In this document: positions 1 to 25,800 of the stretch, in pieces
Numbering within the stretch: the stretch's first letter is position 1
Layout of the letters: each line of letters opens with the position of its first letter
NCBI GenBank assembly: GCA_033026295.1
Contig: CM065183.1
Span: forward strand, 3,658,001 to 3,722,000
Origin: Channa striata
Taxonomy: Eukaryota; Chordata; Actinopteri; Anabantiformes; Channidae
DNA length: 64,000 nt
Direction of reading: 5' to 3'
Notes under the pieces: model-generated
Told to the model about the DNA's origin: nothing
The model's database searches: none
The model's input: only the letters and a program-made list of their open reading frames with translations
Program-made: the position numbers and the translations under genes

Positions 1-12782
<12,782 letters not shown>

Positions 12783-13064
12783 CTCTCTCGCGTCCCGTCA
12801 GGACCCAAGCAGACAGAAAATCCACCGGTTCGATAGCCTGCTTGCTAACAATCCAGCTGTGAAAGAACGACGTTAGCTAAGCACTTTGCTAATGTGTTAA
12901 CTTGATGACAACACGTTCACAAAGGTAATATTTCTGTCTTGTTTAAAATCATCACCTAAGCAAATAACAATACAAGTTTGCCACTCTTATTTTTCTCAAT
13001 ATTTGCAGTTCCCACCCAAGTCCTGATGCGCTGATGACACATCGTTAGCATAATAACACAGGTT

Positions 13065-13074
13065 CACTTCCGGG
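13065..13074 (+). promoter_or_regulatory. ETS-type promoter motif (CACTTCCGGG) upstream of RAB3GAP2
   Basis: About 290 bases upstream of the RAB3GAP2 start codon. CTTCCGG sites are typical of housekeeping vertebrate promoters. No TATA box is evident. Assignment by position and motif only. Confidence 0.35.
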
Positions 13075-13295
13075 TTAACGCTGAGTCGATATTTTTCAAA
13101 ATAAAAGGAGGGTAAGACGCGTTGGTTTATGACCATAACTCAATGTCAGCATAACCCACACATTTTACAGGCAGTGCATTCAAGACGGTAAACCTAATGA
13201 ATATTTTATTAGCAAAAAAGTATTGGTATGTTTTTTTCACCAGAGTGCAGCAGAGGAACATTTTCTTGGTCTTGTGCATCTTGTTTGGCCTGTCA

Positions 13296-13372
13296 CTCAA
13301 TGGCCAGTTTATTAGGTACACCCGACTAACATAAAGGCATTCCTGCCATAAACCCTCCTTCAAAAAGGTTAT
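13296..13372. repeat. DNA-transposon terminal fragment
   Basis: Contains AATGGCCAGTTTATTAGGTA followed by CACC, close to the widespread fish element end with GGCCACTTTATTAGGTACACC. Confidence 0.5.
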
Positions 13373-13741
13373 AATGTTGTCGTTTAATGAGGTCTGGATT
13401 CTAACTGACCTCTTTTCCCCTGGTCTACTTTTTCTAATTAACCACCTGAATCAACACACTCACAGACAGACATCAGTCAGTCATCTGTCTCTCTCTCTGT
13501 CTCTTTCCAGATTACTCTCTTGGAAACTAACAAAAGTCTGTAGCTTTTTGTTTGCCGTGTAGCCAAAAAGGTAATCAGGAGGATGACTCAGCATTGACCA
13601 GGATCCATCAGCTTCCTTACCAGCAGACATCTTTCGTCAAAGACTTAATTGCGAAACTTTAAATCTTGTGTTCAACAATTTTAGGGACTCTATTAATCTG
13701 AGGATGGGCAATATTATCAAAAATTTCACAAAAGGATCTAG

Positions 13742-13832
13742 ATGACACCTGTCCAGGGTGTACCCCACCTCTGGCCAGCTGTGACCCTAAATAGGAAAAG
13801 TGCTTACAGATATTGGATGGATGGATGAATGT
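13742..13832. repeat. Teleost interspersed repeat fragment
   Basis: GTCCAGGGTGTACCCCACCT, then CCAGCTGTGACCCTAAATAG, ending in a GGATGGATGGATG tail. Confidence 0.6.
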
Positions 13833-13869
13833 AGATGACTTAAAAAAAGACTCTACGACGATGCAGCCA

Positions 13870-14310
13870 CTTTGAAATGCATCTCAAGCGACTTTGCTTC
13901 TGTGCACTCATGCTTAGACAAACTGAATCTGGAGACTCAGTCAAAGAGAAGTAACAGAATTATCGATGGAATCCCTATAGAAAAGAATGAATTGTCGCAA
14001 GACTTGAAAGGAAAGGTTAACTAACTACTGGCTGATAAAGTAGAACTTGATCCCAAAATGACTGAAGTTGAATAAGTTGACTGCAAGGAATTATTTGAGG
14101 AGCTAAGCAACAGGGAACATTCAATCATGATGAAGCTTCTCACGAAAATTCACTTAAAGGCACCAACGTCTCTTGTCGATCAGGTTTTTAAAGACAATGT
14201 GATGCAGGGATAAATGGAGCTGTGACCGAAACATAAGGAAGCACGCAAGAAGGGTCAGATTACATATGAACATTACAGCCAACTCATTGTTCACCAACCA
14301 CGCTTCATAC
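13870..14310 (+). pseudogene. Decayed LINE (L1-like) ORF1 remnant
   Basis: Plus-strand frames read SNRIIDGIPIEKNELSQDLK, then LLADKVELDPKMTEVE, stop, and after further stops KHKEARKKGQITYEHYSQLI. This is the order seen in L1-type ORF1 proteins of fish (RNN-x-x-IDGIPE, LLADKLxLDP, then KxARxxGxIxYxxYxxLIV). Several stops and frame breaks show it is dead. Family assignment is by recalled pattern. Confidence 0.5.
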
Positions 14311-14705
14311 ATAAGCCCTCTCATTTAATGCTCACATTCATCTGCATAATTGTCACTGTGTTTAAGAAGAGTCAAAGTAATTCTATATTTCAGTGTGGTA
14401 TTTGCAGAAGTGGTTATTACATTTAAGATGTGCGCTTGTGACTTGTCCTAATGCAGGAGAGGGGGTTTATCTGAGATAATATTGAGATTGTTTATACAAT
14501 GAATGATGAAATACTGCATTTTGGAAATAAACTGCCAGTATTTTGACCACTGGAAATTGAACGAACAATATGATCCTAAAGTACATATGTGTATAAATTC
14601 CTTAGTTATGTAAATAATATATGAACAAATATCTTTATTTATTTCAAATAGGTTTAACATCTTCTGTCATGTATGAGCTTGTGTAAAAATGATCAATTCA
14701 GATTT

Positions 14706-15250
14706 TTTTCAATTCAATTCAATTCTGTTCAATTCAACTTTATTTATATAGCACCAATTCACAACAACGCCATCTCAAGGAACTTTACATAACAAAATCC
14801 AAACTGTACAAGTATGTAGACAAAACCCAACAAATCCCCTTGAGCAGCTATAGGCAACAGTGGAGGGAAAAACTCCCTTTAATGGAAGAAACCTCCAGCA
14901 GAACCAGGCTCAGGGTGGGCGAACATCTGCCTTGACCGGTTGGGCTGAGTGGAAAACAATGGGCAGGTTGGTAGGACCAGTAGCTGCGCACTGGAAGACA
15001 CACAGCTCCAAAGACAGGGACACCTGAGGACAGGGACAGAGAGAGAGACAGAGAGGAAGAAGAAGGAGACACAGAGTTAATGTCCTACAGTGGGAAAATA
15101 TAAATGTGGGCTGAGAGGAGGAAAGTGTCTCAGTGCATCAGGGGTTGGTCCCCCAGCAGTCTGAGTCTATAGCAGCAGGACTAGAACTAACTATAAGCTT
15201 TATCAAAGAGGAAGGTTTGGAGCCTTGTCTTAAAATTGTCCTACAAATTT
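14706..15250 (-). repeat. Dispersed teleost repeat, copy A (TTGAA-tailed family)
   Basis: Starts with CAATTCAATTC repeats and TTTATTTATATAGCACCAAT, continues through CAGAACCAGGCTCAGGGTGG and TTGACCGGTTGGGCTGAGTG. The same order occurs at 32330-32580 and, inverted, at 62745-63546, so three copies lie in this window. The class is unknown to me. Confidence 0.85.
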
Positions 15251-17569
15251 ATTAATATAAAGAACCTCTCCTGGTTGTTAAGGGAAGATTTGGAGAAAGT
15301 TGAATCAAACATGTCCTTTTTATTATTCTCTCTAACTAACTGTGCATATTTATGTACTGCTGTATAACAACAGTTGGATGTAATAAAAGAGTATGAGTTG
15401 TTGAAAACAAATAGTTGATTTTGATTTCATGCACTCATTATACAGTTACACTGTTTGGTTAAGAAAAGCTACAGATGTTAACAGAGCTTTATTGTGTATC
15501 AATTCCTGGTCATTTGCTGATTCTTGTGTTTGGAGAGTCTTCAAATGCATTTAAAGTTTTGCCTTAAAGTTTCTAAATTCAATGCCATTGATCATTTATC
15601 CAGAAGTAAAAGCAAATAAAATATTTGACTCCAACATATATTGCTTATATTTCTTACTGGACATTTGTTCTGTAAATAACATTTTTAAAAAGGGTTATTT
15701 TAGTTAACCCAGTTCTACTTAAATCCATCTTCTTCTCCTCTGCAGGTTGGAGTCTTGTGAGGTCAAAGGTTAGGGTTACTACTCTTTCCTCTGTAAACAG
15801 TCTGTAGTCAACATGACCAGCTGTTTGTAGCATTGTTCAGCGCAGTGTCTTTTTTTTCCCATCCTTTCCTACATGCCCTGTAAAAAGCAATGGGCATGTT
15901 GCCAGTACGCTTCCCACATCTTCACTAACAATCCCACCTGGCTTTCAGATCCAAAACCCACACACAAACATATGCATACGCACATTTAGAGTACAATGCA
16001 GACACATGTACATGCAAACTGACCTCTGGGGGCTCTCCGTATGTTTTCAGCCCGGATGGCTGGATACAGAAACACAGGAAACAATTGGGTGTCAGAGAGG
16101 GGTATTTGGGCCCTTCTCAGACACATTTCCCCATTCTGGACTATTGCTTATTGAACTGTTGTCACGCTGCCTGTTTTACAGGCCACAGAAACAACTTCCC
16201 ATCTGGTTCCCTCTCTTCCTTTGTTGACAAGGAAGTGAGCTGGCATCATTTTATCCCAGGATGGATGTGTTGTTGATACACAAAGAGAACTGGCATTGAT
16301 TTATTCACTTGTGCTGTTAGTCACTGCTTTGTGTGGCCAGTTTTGGCACTGATCTTTTTGTCATTCAAGAAGACATCTGTGCAGACATTTACGGCACAGT
16401 TAGGACCAAAATTTATAGCAATTTGTTTGCTGTATGTTTTCATGCTGACTTTCAACTTTCTTGCCAACGAAACTTGAACCTTGCCTTGCTGCAATGCCTT
16501 CACAAGCACACTCTATGTCCAGGAAACACAAGCTTTTAAGGAAGTAGTGGAGTGTGAAAGACAGAGGCTGGCATTCTGCTGATTTCAGGACTTACTTACA
16601 TAATCTTTACTAGAAATGATTTGAATAATATGCAGACACACCCATGCCGAATGAAATACCCTCAGGTTAGTGAGAGTGCACTATCAAGATTTTGTCTTCA
16701 TGTATTTAAGAAACAGATTATAGGATTGGGTTTAAGCCCCATATAATCAACAGATCTGAGTAAACTTTCTGCAGCCATATTATGGGTTTGTTTTCTGTTT
16801 TGCTTTTAGTAGAAATCCTAGTGGTTTTGCATGTAAATGTATGAAAAACATACTTAATTTATTCTACAACCACATACAAGTAGATTATAGTAAATAAAAC
16901 TAAAGCTATTTACATTATACGTCTAAAACTAAATTAAAATAGTAGAGGAACCTCCTTCCTGAAAAGCTTGTGTGAGAAATCAGAGTCCCGCTTTTTATGT
17001 CTATCCTACAGAAATGGATGTTTTTCAAAAACAGATTCTATAAATGTTAGCTCCTAACTCCTGTCTAACCTCATCAACAACTTTAAGACAGTAATACAGA
17101 TCCAAAGGTCAAACAGTGTAAACTGTGCTGATTCTTTTATGACATATTAAATTTGTTATCTCGATTCTTCTTCAGGGGGAACTTCAAGGTACAATAACAA
17201 TCAGTTTATGTTAAATTCAGCTGTATGGTTCGGAGTGATCCTCTGCATATTCCAGAGCCGTAGGTTAGAGTTCAAGACAGTGAAAGGAGGCACGTTATCT
17301 CAAATGAGCAAATGTCTCCTGATCTCTTATCCTCATCTAATCTTGTTGTCTGTTCCCTCAACTACACAGAAACCTCAGTGCTGACACTGTTTTGTGTCAG
17401 CAGTGGTAAAATATGTGAAATGTATGTGATGCGAAACTGAGGACATGAGACTCTCTAATCCTCCTTTACTTGTGGTTATTGCAAATTAATAATCTGCGCA
17501 ATAATGCTTACTGTAACTTTCTTTCTGAGCTGATTTCCAAATTAAAATGATTTTGATCAACAGAAAGAT

Positions 17570-17865
17570 ATTTACAATACTGTGCAAAAGTATCATTATT
17601 TTTGCTGTTTTACCACAGTTGCAATAATAATGCAAATTTATTTCTACGTTTCTCTTTTAACACATAACGTAAAAAATCAGGAAATACAGTAGGCACATGG
17701 TAAAGAAACACTTAGTTTGAACTCCTTTTGCACCTAACACGTCTTGAAATTTCTTAGATGGTTTTGGAGGCTTCTTTTCTGAAAAAGTAACATAAAAATG
17801 TACAAAATATCTTTTGGCATTGTATGCCAGGCTTCCCTCACCACTTCAGGTGATCCTGTGCTGCC
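17570..17865. mobile_element. Probable Tc1/mariner-like relic
   Basis: Begins ATACTGTGCAAAAGTATCAT, a typical end of decayed fish Tc1-like elements, then AACTCCTTTTGCACCTAACA. No transposase frame survives. Confidence 0.35.
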
Positions 17866-19910
17866 TATATGATATTCACGTCTGGAGTCTGTTCCAGCTG
17901 GTTTTGTTGGTTTTGTTTTGATTTTTCTTTTGTACTAGCAGTCTACCGGGGATTATTTTCTGTCATTTCCTAATCAGATGCTTTCCAGAAGCAGGGCACA
18001 ACTAATAAAAACCTGTTTCATCATTCTTGACAATATCAGCAACAACACTGGTTGAAATTTAGCCCTAAACCATAATCCATTCATAATGTTTCCAAAGCCT
18101 GCGAGCACCCATTTATTACCTCCCTCCATTTTTTTCTCTCGCATACTGTTGACAATCAGAACGTTAAGTCCAGACTAAGTACTTATCCTTTTAACCTATA
18201 GAAGCTAAGTTCGGTGTTTTTGTTTTTAAAGACACATTCCCTTTCTTTTCTAGTTGGATTCTTATAAATCATCATCATCATAGTTGCTAAAACAATATCT
18301 AATAATGAATTTGCTCGTTACTGTAGATAGTAGTACTGTACTCACACTACTTGAGCACCATGCAGAATAGAGTTTTTGAAATCTGTCTTCAGAACTGAAC
18401 TGATACTCTCGATTATTTTAGTAAAAAGTCTTTTGGTTTCTGTGTTTTCTACCCACTGGTTTGAAATGGACAAGGTTCTGTTGGTGGGGTGAAGTACTAC
18501 GTACTACTATTAGGTAGGGATCGCTTCAGGTTTCTTTATTCTAGTATCCCCATAGGTTTCTAGTTTAACAGTTAGCTTGGGGGTGCCCCTCTAGACTCGG
18601 TGTTAATATGGCAACAATAAATCCACAGAGACACACGAACATCCCTCCAATACATACAATAAAAAAACATTTAAACAATGTTTTTGGACACGGTATTACT
18701 AGCATTAAATCTCCAGTGGAACAAAGAGTGAGGCCACTGAAGACCGAAAGAGGGTTGCTTTGTGCCTGCAATGGCAAAGTAACAGGAGATGTTCTGGTTT
18801 CCACCGGGCTCAGCACAAGTGAGCCCTGCTTTTAGTTTGGTTCAGTAACCATCATCAGTTAAGGTCTCAACACTGAATAAGGGTGAAAGTTATTTAACGC
18901 CACCAATTCTACTTAAAACATTAATAGTGGAAACCCAGAGAAAAACATGTCTTTCCACCAAACACTGTTAAACTGAGAAGCAGTGACTCATTTACCATCA
19001 GTACTGTCATTTAGTTATTCAATAAATTATTAGATATTTTGAGACATCCTAAATGCATGGAAGGCTGCAATTTGAGCCTATTCCCTAAACAATTTTTCCC
19101 AGAAACCACTCATTTTTATTTTTAGCCTGTGTCAGTAGATCCCGCCACACTAAAATACACCAGCATCCCAGACATTAACTGATAATCTAACAAACTACTG
19201 AGGTCATCTTTAAACAAACAGACAATGTGCAGGAACTTCCCTCGTGTGTAGAGAATATTACTCATTATCCTGTTTTTAGTGTTGTTACTAGGACCGCATG
19301 CCAGCTTTCTGCTACTTTTACACTGTGGTTCACTTGTCATAACAGCATAACCTTGAAGTATGTGTCCATAAAGACCAAAGTGTCACTATGATGACCACAA
19401 ATACATTTTGGTCATCAAATTTGCACGTCAAAGAATAATTAATGTGATTAGTTTTAACAGAACTGCTAAAGAGAAGAAGCTGATGTATATCAAGTACCCT
19501 TTGGATTCCCAATTCTTTACACTTTAATTTAAAAAAAAGTTTAAAGAATTAATTTTAGGCAAATGTAATACATGTTTGACTGGGGAACCACAGAAGGTCT
19601 ATTTTGTGGACATGCTCAACCCTTTGACTGTAAAGCAAATTCAGCGTTTGGTGTTGAACGTCAAAAGTGATCGAGCAGGGGCATAAATGCGCACTTTTGG
19701 TGTCTGGTGCTGAAACTACAACATCAATTTTATTTTCCTTTTCCTACATTGGTGCTAAATATCAAGGTCCTTATTTGCAGACTGCAAGGTTTCTTTCACA
19801 GTCAAAAGAGAGATTATACTGAAAACCTGCTCAACAGAATTAATGTAAAGTTGGCGGACTAGTCGTTTAAGGAAATTACTACAAAACAACATCCACATTT
19901 CCTTAAAATG

Positions 19911-19916
19911 TTTATT
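19911..19916 (-). terminator. Candidate KCNK5 polyadenylation signal (AATAAA)
   Basis: Reads AATAAA on the minus strand, about 1.9 kb past the KCNK5 stop. It would give a long 3' UTR (19.9-21.85 kb) in which I see no gene. Chosen by position only; no transcript evidence. Confidence 0.25.
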
Positions 19917-21847
19917 TTACACAATATGTACAGTTTTATAAAGAACATACAAACATCAATAATTTATTTAGAAATGACATGGTATTTTGGACATTTCACA
20001 CAAATAGGTAACTATTGGAGGAAAACTTTGGACTAAAGGGTTAAACCAGCCTAACCTGTTCTTAGTTAATGATCTAGAGACGTGCTTGAAATGGACTCCA
20101 GACAAGTACCGCAGTTGCATGAAAACCAATAGAAATGAGGAGGAAGCGAATGCACCACAGTGCCAGCCCTTTGATCAAAGAGGGGGAGAAGGACATACTA
20201 AAAACACCGAGTGTGGCGAGGCTCCTTTTTTTTCCCTCTTCAGTGAGCCACTGTAAAGTACATTCATTAATAAATGTTACATTGTAACAAATATCCTCTG
20301 CTTTGCATTGGATTTAAGGCATATTCACCTAATGCCAGTCATCTGTAAAGCAGCTTTGGTTCGTGTGTCTGCTGGTTCTAAATTCAAAGTAGCCATGTGT
20401 GACACTGCATAACTGCCAATTTAATCATTGACACAGTTTCAAGTTTTTATGTGTAAGTTAATGTGCAAAAGGCAGCAGGTTAGCAAGAAGCCAGTGAACA
20501 GTATATAATGGTCCCTCAAGACTACATGTGGGTTTCCATAGTAGCTCCCAGTATTGTACATTAATCAAAAGGCACCAATACAGTCTTTGTTTCATGACCG
20601 AAATTATACGTCAAGGGAGCATTGATCTGTTAAAAGTCAACCTTGGCTGCTTGTCATATGCTGTAATCATGCCAGTGCGAGCCCCTAAAGGCAAACACAA
20701 ATGGCAAGGCCATGTCATGAGTGGGGTTGTGTTTGAAGCATAATGGGCTTTTGCCCCAATGTTTACTTGGCTAATACAATGAAATGAAAGGGTGCTAAAG
20801 AGACACAAATTGGGAACACTGTTGCTGTGAATATATCATTCCCATTATGCAATGCCACGGAGGAGGGCCCAGTAACCGCAGATTTGAGAACTGACATGCT
20901 GTCTGCAGCAAAACAACTGTAAAGTATGCGCTCGCAAAACCAGTTTGTGTATTGTAAGAAACGTCAACAGCAAATTTGCAAAACTGTTTTCAACAGCAGT
21001 TTAAGTGTCAGCCAAGTGTCTCTGGCAAAATCAAAGCTCGTCTACTTGTAAGTTTAGCAACGTTTCCTTTTAGCTTTACTCTTGGGTAGCTGTAGGACTC
21101 ACAGATGTTGCCTTTGCATCACTGATAACCTCCTGTGCAGTCACAATTATGTTGCATACAGTCAAAAGAAATAGAATCTCAGGCACAACAAATTGCCAAG
21201 GACTTCACAAAATAAAGAAACGCTCAAGAAAGAGGGATTATTGTCCCAGGATCCCTTCATCTTCTTCAAATGAATGTCTGGCTAGGGTTTCAAAAAGATT
21301 ATCTAAAATGAACTTTGAAATGTCATAAGGTGGAATTGTGCAACAGGAGACATAAAACTTTCGTAGCCATTGAATAAAAAAGCTACAATGTTCTAAACTT
21401 CAATAAATACTATTAAAAAAACCACCAATATGGTGTGTTATGTGTCACAGAAACTATGAGAAAAAAAAATCAAATTCATTTCCAACTATAATTTCTTAAC
21501 CAAAGAGTAGAAAAACAAAGTCATGGAACATTGTTTTTGGTTTGGACTTTAAAATGTGTTGATTATAGTTTCTCAAACCTTGTAGAAGACATAACAGAGC
21601 AGCTATTAAATACAAGCGCTGTAGTCCATGATGGGCATCATATTGTTTGAGTAAGACAGTTTGCAGTAAGCTCAACTCTTAAAATTTTTACCAAAACAAC
21701 AAATTTAAACTTGGCTTTGGGGTCTCATAATTAGATCCTCAAAATGCAATGAGAGGCTGGACAACCTCTCATATGGCACATTCAAAAGCAAAATGTGTGA
21801 TCGAATGCCAAGCACTGTTGACTTACGTAGTCAAAGCTTCTACCATT
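19917..21847 (-). other. Presumed KCNK5 3' untranslated region
   Basis: No coding exon is recognised between the KCNK5 stop codon and the candidate poly(A) signal. Single-copy-looking A+T-rich sequence without an evident repeat. Boundary uncertain. Confidence 0.3.
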
Positions 21848-22809
21848 TCAAGATTCTGTATTTTCTTCCTTTGCATATTCCTCTACGAGTTTCTCATAGG
21901 AGTGACCGTGTTCCAAACCATCACTAGTGAACACAGACTCTTTAGATTCAAAAAGATGTTCCTCCTTTGAATTTGACATATTTTCATCACATGTAGTAAT
22001 AGATAGTTTTGCCTTAGAATCGTCATCATTATCATCATCATCATCATCATCATCCCTCTCATCCCCTTCCTCCTCCAAGTTAGTGCTGAGAAAGTTCTCT
22101 TCATCAATAAAAGTAATGTTTGCGTTTTGGAATATTAGGGCATGGTAATCTTTAGAATCCCATGTCCTTTGACCACCTGGTCCATGGTCTCCAACTCCTC
22201 CATTCTCAAGGTCAGCATCCTTGTCAAGTTGGTTTTCATATATTTGGTCCTGGTCAAAGTCACCCTCTATGTGATCTTCGTTAAGCAGCATACCGTTGTC
22301 TGAGCCGAGAAGGTAGCTCTTTGACTTTGAAAAAGCAACAGTGACACGGTCGCTAAAACTATAGCGTCTCTTTTGGCGTGGCGAACGGTCCAGACTAAGA
22401 ATGGTGTGGCCATTGAACATGGGAGCGTCATTACAACTCTTGGAACGAGAAATGTCTTTGGATTTAGTGATGGCGTTGACATCAGTGCCATTGGTTCTGC
22501 CATTTTTTTTGCCAATCTGCTTTATCAAGTCATTGTAGCCCTCCTGCTTCTCAGACAGGAAGCTGAAAATGTTGACATCATTGGGAGTGGGTGACAATGG
22601 AAGGGGAGCTTTGTGAGACACTTTGTAGTGCCGGAGCTCATCGAGTGAAAGCTTGCGCAGCTTGCGGCGTTTCTTCAGAGCCTTGTGAGCTTCAATCACC
22701 ATGCGCACTTTCCAGTTGAAAAACAAAGAAAGCCAGGCCAATCCTAGATAAATCCACACCTCCACAAAATAACGGTACAGAGTTGGGTATTCTGTGTTTG
22801 GTTCCACAC
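21848..22809 (-). CDS. kcnk5: KCNK5 exon 5 (M4 and C-tail, stop)
   Basis: Residues 212-531 then TAG. Opens VEPNTEYPTLYRYFVEVWIY (Arg224) and WKVRM (Lys245), followed by a KKRRKLRK basic stretch and a 270-residue cytoplasmic tail. Confidence 0.97.
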
Positions 22810-25800
22810 CTGAAGGAGAAAAAAAAAAAAAAAAACAAAGTCAAAATCAGAAGTACTGCTTTTTCTGAGTGGGTATCTAAGAGATGAGCCATATTTCTTT
22901 CTCTTGATATCTGTGAACACTGTCTTTTGGACAGGATAAACAACTCAGTATGATGACCTTTAATTCCTAAGGCTTTATGGTTTCAGCTATTAAATGCAAA
23001 TATTTCTCAACTTGCCTGCTACCAAGTCTCCGAAGCCAATCGTGGTCAGTGTGACAAATGAGAAGTACAAGCCTTCAATGTATGTCCAGCCCTCCTGGGA
23101 CATAAATACAAAAGGTGGAATGACTAAATGGACCAGCACACCCCAGAAGATAAAGATAGCGGTGCATGTAAATTGAGCCTTTCTCTAGAAAAGTAAAAAA
23201 AAAAAAAAAAAGAGAGAGAGAGAGAGAGAAAAGAAGAGAAACCGTTATTTCAGGTGGAGTGTTTGTGATGCCACAGAGAGATATAAATATGTTTGCCAGA
23301 AGTGGGAAGTCCATAAGAGCTTACCAGTGAAAATCCTTTCTTGGTTAGATACTGGCCCAGATGCTTGGCTCTGCCACCAAAGAACTTTCCCAGCTCACTG
23401 ATCCAGGTAAGACACAGAGGCACCCCAAACAGTCCATAGAAGATACAAAATACACGACCTCCTGATGTTTTGGGGGCAATATTGCCATATCCTTAATAAA
23501 TAAATTAATAAATAAAGTAAAATTTTAAAAAATTATGTCAGGTTGATTCAGCAGTGTGGAGAGAACAGAATGTGTAGAATTTGTCACAGTGGAATAAAAA
23601 AAAAAAGTTACCTATTGTAGTGATAACTGTGGCGGCAAAGATGACAGCATTTGGCCAGTTCCAGTTGTTGAAGGTCTTACTACCTGTAATAGTGACACCT
23701 TGGCCTGCGGCATCAGACACCACCTAAGCATACAGGAAATAAAGCCAAATATTAAACAAAAACATTGGACTTTAATATAAAAGCAAAATTAATAAAGAAC
23801 GGATGCTATCAATTACAGTGATAAGAGCTATCTGTCTAAGCAAGAAGGAAAAGGAAGAAGTCTGTTTTGAGCAAGTGACATTTGTTCCACCACATCCTTC
23901 CTGTGATTGCTGATAGCATCAGTGTTTCTGATGAGCTGCAATGACATCAGGCACCTGAGGGAGTTGGCTTTAACACGAGGGTTTAGTCGTTCCAACACTA
24001 CGTACTTTGGTAGGGAAACAGGAAGGCAAGTGGTGCATCTCTAAACAGCTATTTCATAAACACATGATGGAATGTGGATTTAAACGAAAAGGCACTGGGT
24101 AGTTTCTCAGTGTTGATCTTTTAGGTTTGTTTTTGCCTCTTTAAGGATCAAAAGTTGCACAGAATATGCATATAATACAAAAGAGTATGACTGTGCTCAA
24201 CCCTAAGGCAGTAATTGCCTAACCACCTTACATTGTGTCGGCTTGCTCTTGCAAGAATGTTATATGCAGAAATCCAGAGGAGACAGAAAATACCAAATCA
24301 ATCATGCTCAACCAAATGTGTGCTTGAACAGCCATATTTTAAACTGCACTGCCTCTCCTGGGTATGTGTGCTGGGACAATCCCCCCCCTCTTAAGTTATT
24401 CTGTCTCCAAATGTGCTGGCAGGGGGGGCAATGTGCAAGAAGTCGGCAAAAATGACATGAACTTACACCCCCCCCACGACTGGAAGATGCTTGTTTCTTT
24501 AATAATAATGGGTCTGTGACAGTTCTGCTCTGTAATTACCAACACAAGGGGAGGCCATTCTTTTGTCTGTTGAAACGCCACAGTTCGTCTATTGGGCTTT
24601 AGAGTGACGGCAGACAGGACCAACGTCTGCATTCAAAAAAATCTTAATCAAGTGGACGATTGTTCTGCTTACAAACATTTATACACTGATTACATTCAGA
24701 TGCATAGGGGAAACTAGTTATTGGCCGTGTTCGGTTTAAACTCAATACAGGAATTTTATTACCCTGCAACACCATGTGCCTGTTGAACCAGTTAGCAGTC
24801 AGATAAAGTGTACAATTGTACAATTCCAGCACTGTGAGTTGTACGTATGGAAAGTAGTATGTGGTTTTATACAGTATGTGAAAGATTTTTTTTCCCAATA
24901 ATTTACAAATGCATATTGCAGACCGTGTGCCCACTTGTGGACCATATTGTAGCTTAATGCAGGAGTTGCACATCTCCAGTTTGCCTAATAAAGTGCTGAC
25001 GTTTGAGACAGACAAAGTGCTGACGTGCAGAAGACAAACAGGGTAGAGTGCAAGTTAATCACTGCAGTGTTGCCTGTCACTCTCTTGACTTTTATCTGCA
25101 AAAGTTAAGGTGCAGCGTGGTTTGTTTTAGTACATCTAAAAAGCAGTAAACCATGAAAAGATGGTCTCCATAGACCAGATGAAGAGGTTCTGCTGAGAAC
25201 GTTATGAGGGGAGGGGGTTAAAAGAAATGATGACTGGTCCGCTTCATATTCACACACTCCAATGATGAAAACTGCCATACAAGGTGCGGGACTCAGCCAC
25301 CAGGAACAACTTGGGGTTTAGTGTTTTGCCTGAGGACACGTTGATATGTGGCCAGCTTCAGTTTGATACAAAGAAGATGATACAGCCTCAGTTTGATACA
25401 AATTGTCCTTTGTATCACAGACCGTCATACTTGCACTTGGGGTTTATGGACACTGCATTATAGAAGCGGTGTAACGTTAAAAGGTACCAAGATGTTCTCG
25501 CTTAAAACAAAACGGAAAAAAAAAAACCGTTAACCCCATAGTAGCAATAAACAGCACTAGCCATTCATTGTTGTCTCATCATTGGCCTAAACGTAAAGAT
25601 ATAAAATACAACAATAAATGCTTCCGACTGCAAGAAGCTTGCCAGTTCAAATCCACACGCCAGCTTCAACCTTTCAGCATGCCCGGATCAGAGTGTCCGG
25701 GCATATTCCAATGACAGCTGGAATAGGCTCTCTCCTCTTGTGACCCTGGGCAGGATAGGCAAATAAAGATACTGGATAGATGGATATTTTCCTAAAGAAA

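Larger units (their letters stand above)
12783..19900. other. Intergenic region, RAB3GAP2 5' flank to KCNK5 3' side
   Basis: No conserved coding exon recognised on either strand. It holds the RAB3GAP2 promoter region near 12.8-13.1 kb, several repeats (listed separately) and A+T-rich DNA. The human neighbours of these two genes differ, so a synteny boundary lies here. Confidence 0.6.
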
